A DNA stretch of 64,000 nt, from positions 87,292,152 to 87,356,151 of the forward strand of contig CM063508.1 in the NCBI GenBank assembly GCA_032207245.1. Reading direction: 5' to 3'. The notes beneath the pieces were generated by a model. That model did not search any database, was not told where the DNA came from, and saw nothing but the letters and a program-made list of their open reading frames with translations. Positions within the stretch are counted from its first letter, which is position 1. Each line of letters opens with the position of its first letter. Shown here in pieces: positions 22,791-39,399 of this stretch. Source of the DNA: Pardosa pseudoannulata (Eukaryota; Arthropoda; Arachnida; Araneae; Lycosidae). Both the position numbers and the translations under genes were made by a program.

Positions 22791-23384
22791 TCATGTTTGG
22801 AAGATTTATATGAAAGAAGTTACTGAAGGAATGTCTTATTATTACCATATGTGTCTATATAGGTGCACGTGTGTGTGTATGGCTAAAAATACATTTTTAA
22901 TAGAATATAATTTTATAGCAATCAAGTTAAATCATTTTACCTTTATAGAAAATTTTTAAGTTTATTGCCATTAACTGCGAATGCGTATAACAATTCTAAA
23001 CTATTTTCATTTTTACATTCCCTTCAAAGCTTGAAAAGTCATTTTGTGCTAAAAATATTATAATATCTGTCCTAAGTATACTATATTATTTTATGAATTA
23101 TTTAGACTATAATATCATTAATTCACTGAAGTTAAAGCAGATTTAAATTATAAACTAGATTTTGAAAAATTTAAATGACTCCACGGTGAGGCAATTATAT
23201 ATATGTAGAATTTTGTGAATTTGGTATAGGTTTTATGTAATATATGAATATATGAATGTAATATATGAATAATATTTTAAAAACAAGACCAATAATTTTT
23301 TTGCTTATCTCTTGTTTTTTGAAAAAATTGTATTTTTCTTCATATTAAATGTTACTAGCTATCACTGAAGACAATAATTTTAAA
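22791..23384. other. AT-rich sequence without recognisable features
   Basis: Nothing beyond short AT-rich frames. Part may be further decayed repeat R. Confidence 0.4.
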
Positions 23385-23720
23385 CTGACCTAATTCATTT
23401 GAATTCTTTAGAGAACCGCTGGGTTTATTGATCATTCTGAAATTTGTCAAAAAACACCAGACTTAATGCTTTAAAAATTAAGATATATTACCTGAGCCTT
23501 CTAGCTATCTCTAATCGTGCTCTTGGATCGTAATTTCGTATTTGTTCTGATATCAAAGTTTCTTCAGGTTGTAAATGTCATTTATTTCAATTACGATATG
23601 AATGATAGCACTGCTTACTTTTATGGCAGTTATATATGAAATGAGTTTCTGGAGAAATAAATGATTTATATGTTATTCCTCGTTATGGTAAACAAAATCT
23701 CTTAAATGAAACTAAAGCGA
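23385..23720 (+). repeat. local repeat R, copy 3 (uninterrupted)
   Basis: Carries both the left block (TTCATTTGAATTCTTTAGAG) and the right block (CTTAATGCTTTAAAAATTAA) without the piggyBac between them, so it serves as an empty-site reference for 20860-22790. Confidence 0.8.
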
Positions 23721-24272
23721 AAACATATGAATCAAATCCGTTACACAAATATATTTTTATTTCAAATAAACTAATTAAATTGCACAAGGGATATCAAACA
23801 ATTAAGGAACTGGGAAGTTTTCGATTTTACAGAATATAACGATCTTTAACTTGTATAAATTTCATTAATAAAAAGACACATTAATGTAAATTGCATCTAT
23901 ATTTTTATATATTATAGTGCAAAATCATTTCATTTTTCTAAATAAGTATAGATAATCAAATACATATTCACCATATATATTAGTAACTTATAATCATGTC
24001 CTAAACTAATTTTAAGTAATCAAAATAATGATATTTAAGGGAATATCAAATAAATGTAATCCCTTTTTGTAAGAAACCTGATTAACGTTATCCAATCAAA
24101 GTTATCAAATGGTTTCTGTTACTTATGCCTAAGTCATGCGAAGATAAATCAATTGCTTATAGAAAAGTTAATATTTGAGTGAAATTCTGCAATATAATAT
24201 TTGTTTCTAATGTAAAAGGATTCGAATGGGTTTTTTATTAGTTCGAAGTATTATTTGGAAGAATATGTAAAT
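23721..24272. other. AT-rich sequence without recognisable features
   Basis: No gene or repeat recognised. Confidence 0.45.
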
Positions 24273-25088
24273 AGGCAACTCATAAACCGTTTTGAAGTGC
24301 GGCAGTCAATTACAGAAACAGCCAGATGCCACAATATTTTTAGACAGACTGTCCCAATGTTTTAGAAACAATCAAAACAGTATAACTGCTGTGAGAAGGT
24401 ATGGACATAGTCGTAAACAAACGGCAACTGCTTCTAAGAAACGATATGGAGCATTAATCTTCCTTCTTAATAGGAAGTCTACTGTTCGCAACTGATTTCA
24501 AGCTTGCAACCACCACTAGAACTCCTTTAGAAGGATGAAAGACAGAGAGAAAGCTTAATGGAAAAAAGCATTAATGCTTGAAAATCTGGGGTATGTGTGT
24601 AATTGTCTCAAAAATAAAGAGTGATTGGTGCTAAGAGCATTATAACTTGGGTTAGCATCAATGGTCTCAAGTTCGGTTGACGGATGAGTTGAAGTTTATT
24701 TTTACAGGTGATTTTAAACTTCTCTACAACTGGACGGAATCAAAAACACATAATGTACCTCAGCCATTATGGAACACGATTATTGATGGTGGATATGTGA
24801 TAGCAAGTGTAGGAATAATATTCGTTGTATGTAACCCATGCATGTTTATAACAGTAGATATCTGACGGCTAAGATATGTTGGGATGAAATCTTGTCTCAT
24901 AGTATTTAATAACACTTTTTAGAGGTTATGGATAAAGCTTATTATTTGTGAACTATAATGATTTTCCCCACCGAGCAACAATCATGGATGAATTAATTGA
25001 AATTGAAGACATTGAACAAATGGCGTGGCATACAAAGTCTTATGAAGTAATAGATAGAAAACGCATCTATCTCCAGAGCGGTAGATAA
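24273..25088 (+). pseudogene. Tc1-type transposase relic, family C
   Basis: The start reads RQLINRFEVRQSITETARCH with FRQTV, a Tc1-type helix-turn-helix. Around 24680 the frame LTDELKFIFTGDFKLLYNWT matches the first DDE motif (normally TDESRF) and what follows it, so the first catalytic acidic residue region is still visible. Around 24990-25088 IMDELIEIEDIEQMAWHTKS matches the stretch before the third catalytic residue (normally a V-D-E-F-L-E-x-E-D-I motif, then W-P-x-x-S-P-D-L-N-P-I-E), but the SPDLNPIE block itself is lost. Many stops and frameshifts. It differs from families A and B, so it is a separate lineage. Confidence 0.75.
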
Positions 25089-25600
25089 GCCAAAATTCTC
25101 ATTGGTCAAAGTGCCCACATATTAGTGAAGACGAAGCTGATGGCACGTTTTTCTGTAAATAGATTTTTGAGAACGTTCTTAATAATGAAGACAATATGAG
25201 GAGGATCTTCGTTTTCGACTTTTAGGACATTTATGAATTATTTAGACAACTTTAATAACCCAAGATCTATATTTGATCTGAAAGACAGTATTTCACGAAA
25301 ATTTCTCAGCATTTTCCTAGACATACTGTGGTCAAGTGCAAAAAAATCTATCTTAAGATTTTAAACGGTAGCTGGAAATGACGCCCATCATGTTGAACAT
25401 TTCTTGTTGCAATATTTTTTTAAACTGGAGTAAATGTTGGTTAAATATGTAATCCATCCAAAAAGCATCATCTGGTGGTGAAATTGCGAGCTTTTATTTT
25501 CTTCTCACAAACAAATTCTCGTACCATCATTATGTTCTACAAATCTTTTTATAACTTACTGCACAATATTTTAGACTATAGGCGACTTTAAAGTAGAAGT
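25089..25600. other. unassigned sequence
   Basis: May contain the decayed 3' end of the Tc1 relic; nothing readable. Confidence 0.35.
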
Positions 25601-25862
25601 TTAATTATGGTTACTCTACATCTTCATCGCACTATATTTTCTATTATAAATTATTTAGGATCTTTAATTGATAAGGTAATAATAAAAAGCTCAGATTAGC
25701 CAAAATTAACTCGTAAGGACGCACGGATGGCGTTTAATTCTGATTACGCTACATCTTCATTGCACAATATTTTCTATTATAAGTTATTTGGGATCATTAA
25801 TTGATAAGGTAATAATAAAAAGCCCAGATTAGCCGAAATTAACTCGCGAGGATGCACGCCGG
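25601..25862 (+). repeat. tandem duplication, two copies of about 131 bp
   Basis: TTAATT.TG.TTAC.CTACATC begins each copy (25601 and 25734) and each ends near TAACTCG..AGGA.GCACG. Divergence of around ten percent. No coding capacity. Confidence 0.88.
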
Positions 25863-26676
25863 GCTTCTGAGGTCCTAGCGTTACAAATACATTCCACACA
25901 TAATCACACAATAGAAATAAAATTCCCACATTTTCAATAGATGACTGATAGGTCTTCTAGAACTCAATAACAGACATTTCTGCAGTTTTCTGTAAATATT
26001 TTTTTCTTAGAAAGAGATAATTTTAATTTATTCGAGCTCCACACACCCAGTGCTCTCTGATACACTTTTGAATGCTTATTTAGCATTTGTTGTGGGAGGA
26101 TCAAAAATGTGAAAAAAATACATCATTATTTGATTAAAACGATAATATGTAAAGATGAAATATAAAGCTCTGATTTAAATTTTTAATTTGTGTTTTATGA
26201 TTGTGCTTTCGGAATTCTAATATAAAAGATCTACATTTCAAAATACTTATTGAGTATTCAAAAATATACCTGTGATCCATTAATTGACACAAATATATAA
26301 TATAATTAAAACAAATGTAATTAAAATAAAGCAAAATACATAATTGAAAGTAATTTAATGGGAAAAAATATGCAGATCGATGAGTTGCTTCAGATGTTAG
26401 AACATTTTTAGGTAATCCAGTTTATTTATAAAGGAACATTTATCATTCTAAATTGATGATATTTGAACACATTAGCTATTAATACATCAAACTTGAAGTA
26501 AAATAAATGAGAAATGTATTTAACAAGAGTAAAATATATTTTAGAGTATTTTGTACGACCATTGTGTTCGCAAAATTCTCTAGTTTATACCTAAATAAAT
26601 AAATGATTACTAAGTACATACTCGGTTTGTAGTTAAGCTAGTTTTAGGTATCTTGTTTGAGATTTTGTTTTTTTAC
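25863..26676. other. AT-rich sequence without recognisable features
   Basis: No gene or repeat recognised. Confidence 0.5.
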
Positions 26677-26973
26677 AAGCTTTTGTGTTAAAAGTCATAT
26701 ATTATTTACAAGCACCATATGTGAATAGAAATTAGATTTAGTTATCTATGACAATTTGTGGCATTTAGTTAAAAATAGTAGTTTAAAGACTTATTAAATC
26801 TTTAGATCATGTAAATTTAATATGTAACTTCTAATTTAAATAATACAAAATGTATAAAAATTCTATTTTTATCAAGCTTTTATCATAAAAGTCATCTCTT
26901 ATTTACGGGCCTCAAATGTAGGTATAAATTCAATTTAGTTATCCATGACAATTTTTGGCATTTGAATAAAAAT
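26677..26973 (+). repeat. direct repeat, two copies of about 100 bp at 197-bp spacing
   Basis: AAGCTTTT....TAAAAGTCAT through GACAATTT.TGGCATTT occurs at 26677 and again at 26874 with moderate divergence. Confidence 0.8.
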
Positions 26974-27324
26974 ACCATTTAAAACAAACTTTAAGGTCAA
27001 ATTACTCCTGAATAATAAAATTCTGAAAAAAAAAACGACCAACTACCTCATACTGAAATTGAAAATTAATTTAAAAGGATTAACTTTTCTGACTTTGTTT
27101 TAGTAATTTTGCACCATTCATATTTTAACTGCATACTCTGGTATGGATTCAATGACAATTCATCTGGTTCTACTCTGAACGATTCTTTGTTTTCAACCAA
27201 TATATCTCAACCACGTCCCATTAAATACATTTAATTAGATTTTGCAATCTACAAACAATTACAAAAACAACACAATTATAATTTTTCTCTCTCACAGCAA
27301 CTTACATAATCAAGCAACATACAT
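26974..27324. other. AT-rich sequence without recognisable features
   Basis: No gene or repeat recognised. Confidence 0.5.
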
Positions 27325-28460
<1,136 letters not shown>

Positions 28461-28493
28461 ACCCTTTTTAAAATTTTACTTCTCCTCTCCAAC

Positions 28494-28685
28494 TTAACAT
28501 GAGGGGATAAATTCATGGGCGTACTGCTTGCTGTTTCTTTGCAGAAGTTCCACATTCCGCTCGAGTGATCCCAAACTTTCCCCGGGCACCCATTTTCCTG
28601 TCCGCCTGAGAGCGCATTCGTACAAAGTTCTAAAGGGATCGGCGTCAGTATCGCCATTCTGCACCTGTATCCCTCTCTGCTGCTT
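28494..28685 (-). CDS. unidentified short frame in a GC-rich island
   Basis: A roughly 200-base block of about half G+C stands out in an otherwise AT-rich region. On the minus strand one frame is open for 63 codons from just after a TGA (28688-28686) to a TAA (28496-28494), with a balanced, protein-like composition (for example [20 protein letters not shown]). There is no ATG near its start, so it would have to be an exon or a fragment. An overlapping frame with an ATG at 28657 also exists and runs into the (TA)n array. I do not recognise either. It could be the last exon of a host gene, a processed-gene fragment or part of an unknown transposon. Only the composition and open frame are seen. 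Confidence 0.25.
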   Translation of the reverse strand, partial: KQQRGIQVQNGDTDADPFRTLYECALRRTGKWVPGESLGSLERNVELLQRNSKQYAHEFIPSC

Positions 28686-29359
28686 TCAAAGCGGGCGATA
28701 GATTTTTTTTTCTCTTTTTTATTTCGTTCTATTTGGAAGCAACATAAAAATTGAATTTAAGAATTCACTTAGAGCTTCAGTTTAAGCATTCACTTTTCTT
28801 TAGAAAAAATTCACTTAAATTTAAAATTAATTCGGGGCGCACACATGGTGCATGAATACGTTAGAGTGAAGTGAGTAAAACAGTACGTGGGATATATCGA
28901 TCTTGCGGTCCCCCCATCCAGCGTTGCATTATTCTGATACTCGTTAAAATGGAATTTTGAGATTGCCCTGAAGACATGTGGTTTAAATTTATAAGAGAAG
29001 AGTCAGATAATAGGGAAATTAATGTACACCACTTTCCTTCATTTCATCACGAAAATTTAATCATGCCCTTTTTTGAGGTTCAGTATATATTTGTATCAAG
29101 CTGTAAGACTCAACGAAAAGTTATAAACTGTAAAAAGTGTGAAATAATATGTGAAAGTTAAATAAACAAAATATGTCTTAAATAATATCAAAAACAAATT
29201 CAAATAATTATGTTATTTAGGAGAATGTATGTGAATGTTTTCCATTTTCTTCTAACAACAATAATCTACAAACTTATTTAGATTATAAAAATAATTTTTT
29301 GGATTTGTAACAAATAAAAAGTTTTAATCACTAAACAGTGCATAATATTATGTAACTAA
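28686..29359. other. unassigned; partial GC-richer stretch then AT-rich
   Basis: Sequence at about 28830-28960 (GGGGCGCACACATGGTGCAT and GCGGTCCCCCCATCC) is less AT-rich than background but carries no readable motif. A diverged relative of the following satellite may lie near 29020-29110 (TTCAGTATATATTTGT). Confidence 0.4.
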
Positions 29360-31290
29360 ACGTATTAATAAAATGCTTACCTTACTTAAATTATTAAATA
29401 ATTTTGTTTTTGTAAAATATGGGAAAATCTTGAATGCCATTTAACATGGAAGTTTAACCATCATCTTGTTTAGATTCAGTATATATTTGTGTAAAATACT
29501 CCATTACTCATAAAATGTAAGAAAAATTAAAACCCTGAGAATGTAAATAAAGTAACTAATTGTAGAAAATATTTCTCGTAAATTATATAAAATTTGATTA
29601 ACATATTTGAGGATAAAGGTTCATGTGTTATGATGAATGCATTAATAAAATGCTTACCTTACTTAAATTATTAAATAATTTTGTTTTTGTAAAATATGGG
29701 AAAATCTTGAATGCCATTTACCATGGAAGTTTATCCATCATCTTGTTTAGATTCAGTATATATTTGTGTAAAATACTCCATTACTCATAAAATGTAAGAA
29801 AAATTAAAACCCTGAGAATGTAAATAAAGTAACTAATTGTAGAAAATATTTCTCGTAAATTATATAAAATTTGATTAACATATTTGAGGATAAATGTTCA
29901 TGAGGTATGATGAATGTATTAATAAAATCCTTACCTTTACTTAAATTATTAAATAATTTTGTTTTTGTAAAAAATGGGAAAATCTTGAATGCCATTTAAC
30001 ATGGAAGTTTAACCATCATCTTGTTTAGATTCAGTATATATTTGTGTAAAATACTTCATCACTCATGAAATGTAAGAAAAATTAAAACCGTGAGAATGTA
30101 AATAAAGTAACTAATTGTAGAAAATATTTTACGTAAATTATATAAAATTTGATTAACATATTTGAGGATAAAGGTTCATGAGGTATGATGAATATATTAA
30201 TTAAATGCTTACCTTTACTTAAATTGTTATATAATTTTGCTTTTGTAAAAAATGGGAAAATATTGAATGCCATTTAACATGGAAGTTTAACCATCATCTT
30301 GTTTAGATTCAGTATATATTTGTGTAAAATACTTCATCACTCATGAAATGTAAGAAAAATTAAAACCGTTAGTATGTAGCTAAAGTAACTAATTGTAGAA
30401 AATATTTCTCGTATGTTATATAAAATTTGATTAACATATTTAATTATAAAGGTTCATGAGGTATGATGAATGTATTAATAAAATCCTTACCTTTACTTAA
30501 ATTATTAAATAATTTTGTTTTTGTAAAAAATGGGAAAATCTTGAATGCCATTTAACATGGAAGTTTAACCATCATCTTGTTTAGATTCAGTATATATTTG
30601 TGTAAAATACTTCATCACTCATGAAATGTAAGAAAAATTAAAACCGTTAGTATGTAGCTAAAGTAACTAATTGTAGAAAATATTTCTCGTAAGTTATATA
30701 AAATTTGATTAACATATTTAATTATAAAGGTTCATGAGGTATGATGAATGATAATAAATATTAAATACCATTTTATCTTTTTTTGTAAAAAATGGGAAAA
30801 TCTTGAATGCCATTTAACATGGAAATTTAACCATCATCTTGTTTAGATTCAGTATATATTTGTGTAAAATACACCTTCACTCATGAAATGTAAGAAAAAT
30901 TAAAACCGTTAGTATGTAGCTAAAGTAACTAATTGTAGAAAATATTTCTCGTAAGTTATATAAAATTTGATTAACATATTTAATTATAAAGGTTCATGAG
31001 GTATGATGAATGTATTAATAAAATCCTTACCTTTACTTAAATTATTAAATAATTTTGTTTTTGTAAAAAATGGGAAAATCTTGAATGCCATTTAACATGG
31101 AAATTTAACCATCATCTTGTTTAGATTCAGTATATATTTGTGTAAAATACACCTTCACTCATAAAATGTAAGAAAAATTAAAATCCTTAGTATGTAAATA
31201 AAGTATAAATAGGTAATTATAGAAAATGTTTCTCGTAAATTATATAAAATTTTATTAACATATTTGAGGATAAAGGTTCATTTACAATAG
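29360..31290 (+). repeat. 278-bp satellite, seven copies
   Basis: The block GGAA.TTTAACCATCATCTTG, or a close variant, recurs at about 29449, 29727, 30004, 30283, 30560, 30822 and 31099, giving spacings of 278, 277, 279, 277, 262 and 277 bases. Copies are very similar. The sixth carries at its start AATAAATATTAAATACCATT, which otherwise occurs only in the right flank of the array near 31292-31316. Minus-strand frames at 29804-29995 and 30082-30273 recur with the unit and are not genes. Confidence 0.95.
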
Positions 31291-32577
31291 TGGATAGATA
31301 AATATTAAATACCATTTTATCTTTTTTTGAGAAGAAGTACACAAGAAGAGATGCATAATAATAAAGTTGTTATGCATATATTTAAGTTAAAGCACTTAAA
31401 CATATTTTCATAAAAACATTGAATAAAATTTTAGATCATTATAAGTGTTTTCAAATATTCTTCTTGCATTATATTTTCAATCAAACTGATTTCTTAAAAT
31501 TGTGAAAACTTTTCAGATGTAAAACTTTATTGCTCTCTCATCAAATTGTTGTTGCACAATATATGTTTAAACTTTCTTTTAAACTATTTAAGGATTAAAA
31601 TATAAAAATATCTATATTTATATCAAAGGTACAATTTAAGAATTTAAGAATCATCAACAAATTATAATTTTCTTTTTTATCGATCTTTAAAAATGTGATA
31701 TTCCAGATTTTTACAGTCAGATAAAAGTAAAAAAAAATTCAAATCTTAAGAATTTTATTCTTCTAGAAATATTATTGTTAGTTTTGAAGCTATTGGAAAG
31801 TTTATAGACAATTTTTAATTATTGAAATATTTTATCTATTGGTCCTGCGTCTCTGACAAGTCTATTCTGTACTAACTGATATTTTATGAATTTTGAAAAC
31901 TTTTAACGGAAGGATTTTTAGTCCTATATATTAAACTCTCTCAAATACACATGATTCAAAAACAGTGAAAATTTTGAACGTAAATGTAAATTTTCAATTT
32001 AGAATATAAAAATAATTTTAAATCAAATATAATACACAATTGTGTTATAAAATATTAAGTATTTAATAAAGATAATTAGAAGTTATTTCATGTACTTTTA
32101 GAAACTGAAATAAGTAACTGTTCTTTATTATAAATTAGGATATAATTCTAACAATATTAGAATTTTAGATAGCAGATAAATAGGAAATCGTCAAATTTCT
32201 TTTATGAAAAAAATATAGATGAGAAATTAAAAAAAAATCTTCACTATCTTAGACAAAATTTGAATGTTAATGCACAAATAAACACGAATATAATAAGTAT
32301 TGCTTCCATATTTAGTACAATATAGGCAAATATTTGCTTAAACAACTCTCTTACTTGTAATTTAATACTACATACGGTATTCAGATATATTTTAGTAATT
32401 TTTTGGACTTTGTGTAAGCATTAAATTTAAATAAAAGGTAATCAACTTTGTGAATAATTCAATAGTCACAGTTTACTCTTATTAGATTTAAAATACGGAC
32501 ACACTTTTATAGCATTTACCCCTAATATGAAGCAGAGGATTGTTAACCATTTTATTACACTATCATCATATACAATT
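31291..32577. other. AT-rich sequence without recognisable features
   Basis: No coding frame, transposon motif or repeat recognised. Confidence 0.5.
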
Positions 32578-33003
32578 CATAGTTTACCAGAAAAATACGA
32601 AAAACTAAGTATGACGTCACTGGCGGTGCAAGAAAAAACACTTTATTGAACATATCAACAAGATAATTTGCATATCGTTTCAGGCGATAATGTTTAAAAT
32701 GTTTCCTGTTACATATCGCGTCATGCATGCGCTCGCGCTCTTGAAGGACGTTAAGTCGACTTTAAACTGCTATTTAAAAACCTGTATCTTTCAGTTACCG
32801 GTAGTCTTCGTATGATGACCATGTACTCCGTTCATGACTACTGCTACATGTACCTGATGTACCGCCGATGTAAAGAAAAAGTCCTACGAACTGTTAGGGA
32901 GTATGTACGTGCATATACTGCTCTTGATATTTTCAACAAAATGTTTTTTCTTGCATTGGCAGTGAAGTGATACTTTGTTTTTCGTATTCTTTTCTAAACT
33001 ATG
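32578..33003. mobile_element. MITE-like element with long inverted repeats (about 426 bp)
   Basis: The left end contains ATACGAAAAACTAAGTATGA and CAAGAAAAAACA (32589-32640). The right end contains the inverse, TGTTTTTTCTTGCATTGGC and ATACTTTGTTTTTCGTATTC (32942-32995). The inverted match extends outward through CATAGTTTA/TAAACTATG. Arms are about 55-62 bases with a few mismatches. The interior is GC-richer (GCGTCATGCATGCGCTCGCG) and non-coding. I could not find a clear target-site duplication, so the superfamily is not assigned. Confidence 0.82.
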
Positions 33004-33090
33004 GATCTTACAGAAACGCTTCTTTGGGCAGTTTTTATGTACTCCCAACGAGGAATCTAGCTGGGCAGAGTTTATGCGGTCCTTTTAGGC

Positions 33091-35452
<2,362 letters not shown>

Positions 35453-36303
35453 AAGATGGTTTTATTCTATAAAAAATCCAGTTTTATCCAGTTTTATCAA
35501 GATTGAAAGAAAGTTTAAAATAGTCAAATTATATATGATTGCGAACTCTGAAAACAGAAACGTGTTTCACAAATAAAAATGTGTAAACCAACCCTAAAAC
35601 AAAAACACTTCGTAACTATGATCTAATGATAAATAGTACTAAAAAAAGTTTTCTTAAAACGTAAACCATTGAAGTGAAATCATTATATGTTGGAACTAAT
35701 TTCATGATATTACAGCATTTTAAGAAAAGTTTAATCTTAATTCCTTATTTTGAGTTTCAAACACATTGGTAGAAGAGACATGCAAGCGTCTCAAACAGTA
35801 TTGCAGTAGTCTGAAAGAGCACTTTTACACCATTTTCTTTCATTTAAAACAATGGACAATTAAAAAAGAAGGATAAATGATTAATAATTTGATTTTAATA
35901 TGCTTTGATATAAACTTGATATTTAAAATGTATTTGGGTAACTAAAGTATATGGCAAATCAGAAAACAACTTCTTTTTCCAGTAATCACTATTTTGATAT
36001 ATAAAATAAGATTAAAATTTCAGTATTTTTGCTGTATAAAACTTTAAAGTAATTTTATCACAGATTAAATGGGAAGAAAATTTATTTAAACATTAGTTTA
36101 ACAGTAACAGGAAGAAATTAAAACTTTAAAAAGATATTAGGAAAGTAAAATGTTTAGCTAAAAAAGTTTGTTTAAATATTGACGACCTTAAATCAAAACG
36201 ACAACTGTCGACTAGTATGAAAGTAGACAAAATATGAGCCGATGATTTATATTTTGATGTACTTGTATAGAAAATGTTACTTTAATTCAACTAACTGCAT
36301 TAA
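35453..36303. other. AT-rich sequence without recognisable features
   Basis: No gene or repeat recognised. Confidence 0.5.
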
Positions 36304-36516
36304 ATTTTCCAATGGAGAGCTGTATACAATCATGAGATTTATAATAAATTTAAACGGTCTAAAATTTCCCAGATCATCAAGTCATTTAGGGTAAGATGGT
36401 TAGGATATATTATCAGAAGTGATGATATGCACATTTTAGTAAAGAAGCCTTTCGAAAGATTAATAAATCTTAAAATAAATCTTATTTCACTGCCGGACAA
36501 AATAAGCAATTTATAA
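36304..36516 (+). pseudogene. non-LTR retrotransposon ORF2 C-terminal relic
   Basis: A 70-codon open frame reads WRAVYNHEIYNKF, then SFRVRWLGYIIRSDDMHILV. It matches the tail found downstream of the reverse transcriptase in many arthropod non-LTR elements (consensus of the type R-Y-N-x-E-L-Y ... I-K-x-x-R-L-R-W-x-G-H-V-x-R-M). No reverse transcriptase core is visible upstream, so this is a 5'-truncated, decayed copy, as is usual for LINEs. The exact clade cannot be assigned. Confidence 0.65.
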
Positions 36517-38052
<1,536 letters not shown>

Positions 38053-38056
<4 letters not shown>

Positions 38057-39399
38057 GTTTTTTGTTTACCATATATTTCTTAGGTAAACCTTTATATATT
38101 TATAGGAAAAATACTATAAATATATAAAATCTAAATTTCCCTTTCTTTCCGGGATAGGAGTACAAATTGCATATCTTTACAATCTTCTGTATGTTATTCA
38201 ACAGCATCTCCAAAATATTGTTACCTTTCGTTACAGCATGAAGTTTAGATGCATTAAGCAAATATAAGCACGATATTGCAAATTGTACAAATATAGTTTT
38301 TTAAATATAATTGTTTTCCACTCTAAATTATCTAATATACTTTACGGTACTACATAGAATATTTTTACTTCCACGATAGATCTAAGTATTATAATCGCAA
38401 CATAAGTTTGAACTTCAACGGAAGAATATATTTTCATTATTCCTAAATTATTTTTTATCTAGTTTCATCATATTGCCTCCTAGATTAGACGTAATTATTA
38501 GGCTAAAAATCGATTAGTCCCAAAATATAGAATTATTGTATTGAGAGCAGAACTCGCTTCCAACCATTTGTATTTGGGGCTGTCGGAAATAGGTTTGTGT
38601 ACCTTACTCTTTGACTTCATTCTGTACTCTCTATAATGAACAATTTCAACATAGCGTATCTTTCCAGAATCCTATAAAACTAAAATCCTATTAGGTATTG
38701 AATTTTGAATTTTTATATTTATAACTCCTAAAGCATCTATCTTTGATTTACTTTTATTGACTGCAATTCGTATTCTATATAACAATAAAGTCAATATATT
38801 GTGCATAACACTACCGGTTATTAAGAATACAAAAGAAAGATATCGGCATTTAATAATCGGTATTAATGATTTTAAATTATTATTTTTTAATAATTTCCCC
38901 TGGGGAGTAAATGTAAACATTTCTATTTATAACGTAATATTATCTACAGAACGAAAAAACTTTCTAGTTACCAGATATTATGTTACCGGTAGTCAGGAAA
39001 GGGTGTACGGGATTTCTTCTCTGACCTTATCATTACATAATACTCAAAGCTAAAAGACTTTTAGTAAGAATTAGGAAATTATAATTCTAGTGATGCGTAC
39101 ATAATACAAAGTAAATAAAAAAAACCTACATGTTAATTGCTTACGAAGAAATCATTCTGTGTCAATATCAGAATTTTTTACGTAGATATGTATATTGAAT
39201 TCATTTTCTGTTTATTATTTCTTAACAAAAAGTTTAAATTTTAAAACCACGTTACGCAAATACTCTATAAGTGGATTACAAACATTATCACCATCAATTA
39301 TAGAGCACAGCAATTATCATAATTATTTTTATTTTGTAACCAGTAGATAATGTCACAGTTAAAAAATTTACAATTAGTGATATCTAGTTTCAAAATATT
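38053..39399. other. AT-rich sequence without recognisable features
   Basis: Open frames at 38672-38920 (minus) and 38757-39053 (plus) overlap, lack domains and have AT-driven composition. Nothing supported. Confidence 0.5.

Noticed and set aside
29360..31290. CRISPR-like array
   Set aside because: The repeats are contiguous 278-bp monomers without short repeats and variable spacers. The same holds for all tandem arrays in this window; the genome is eukaryotic.
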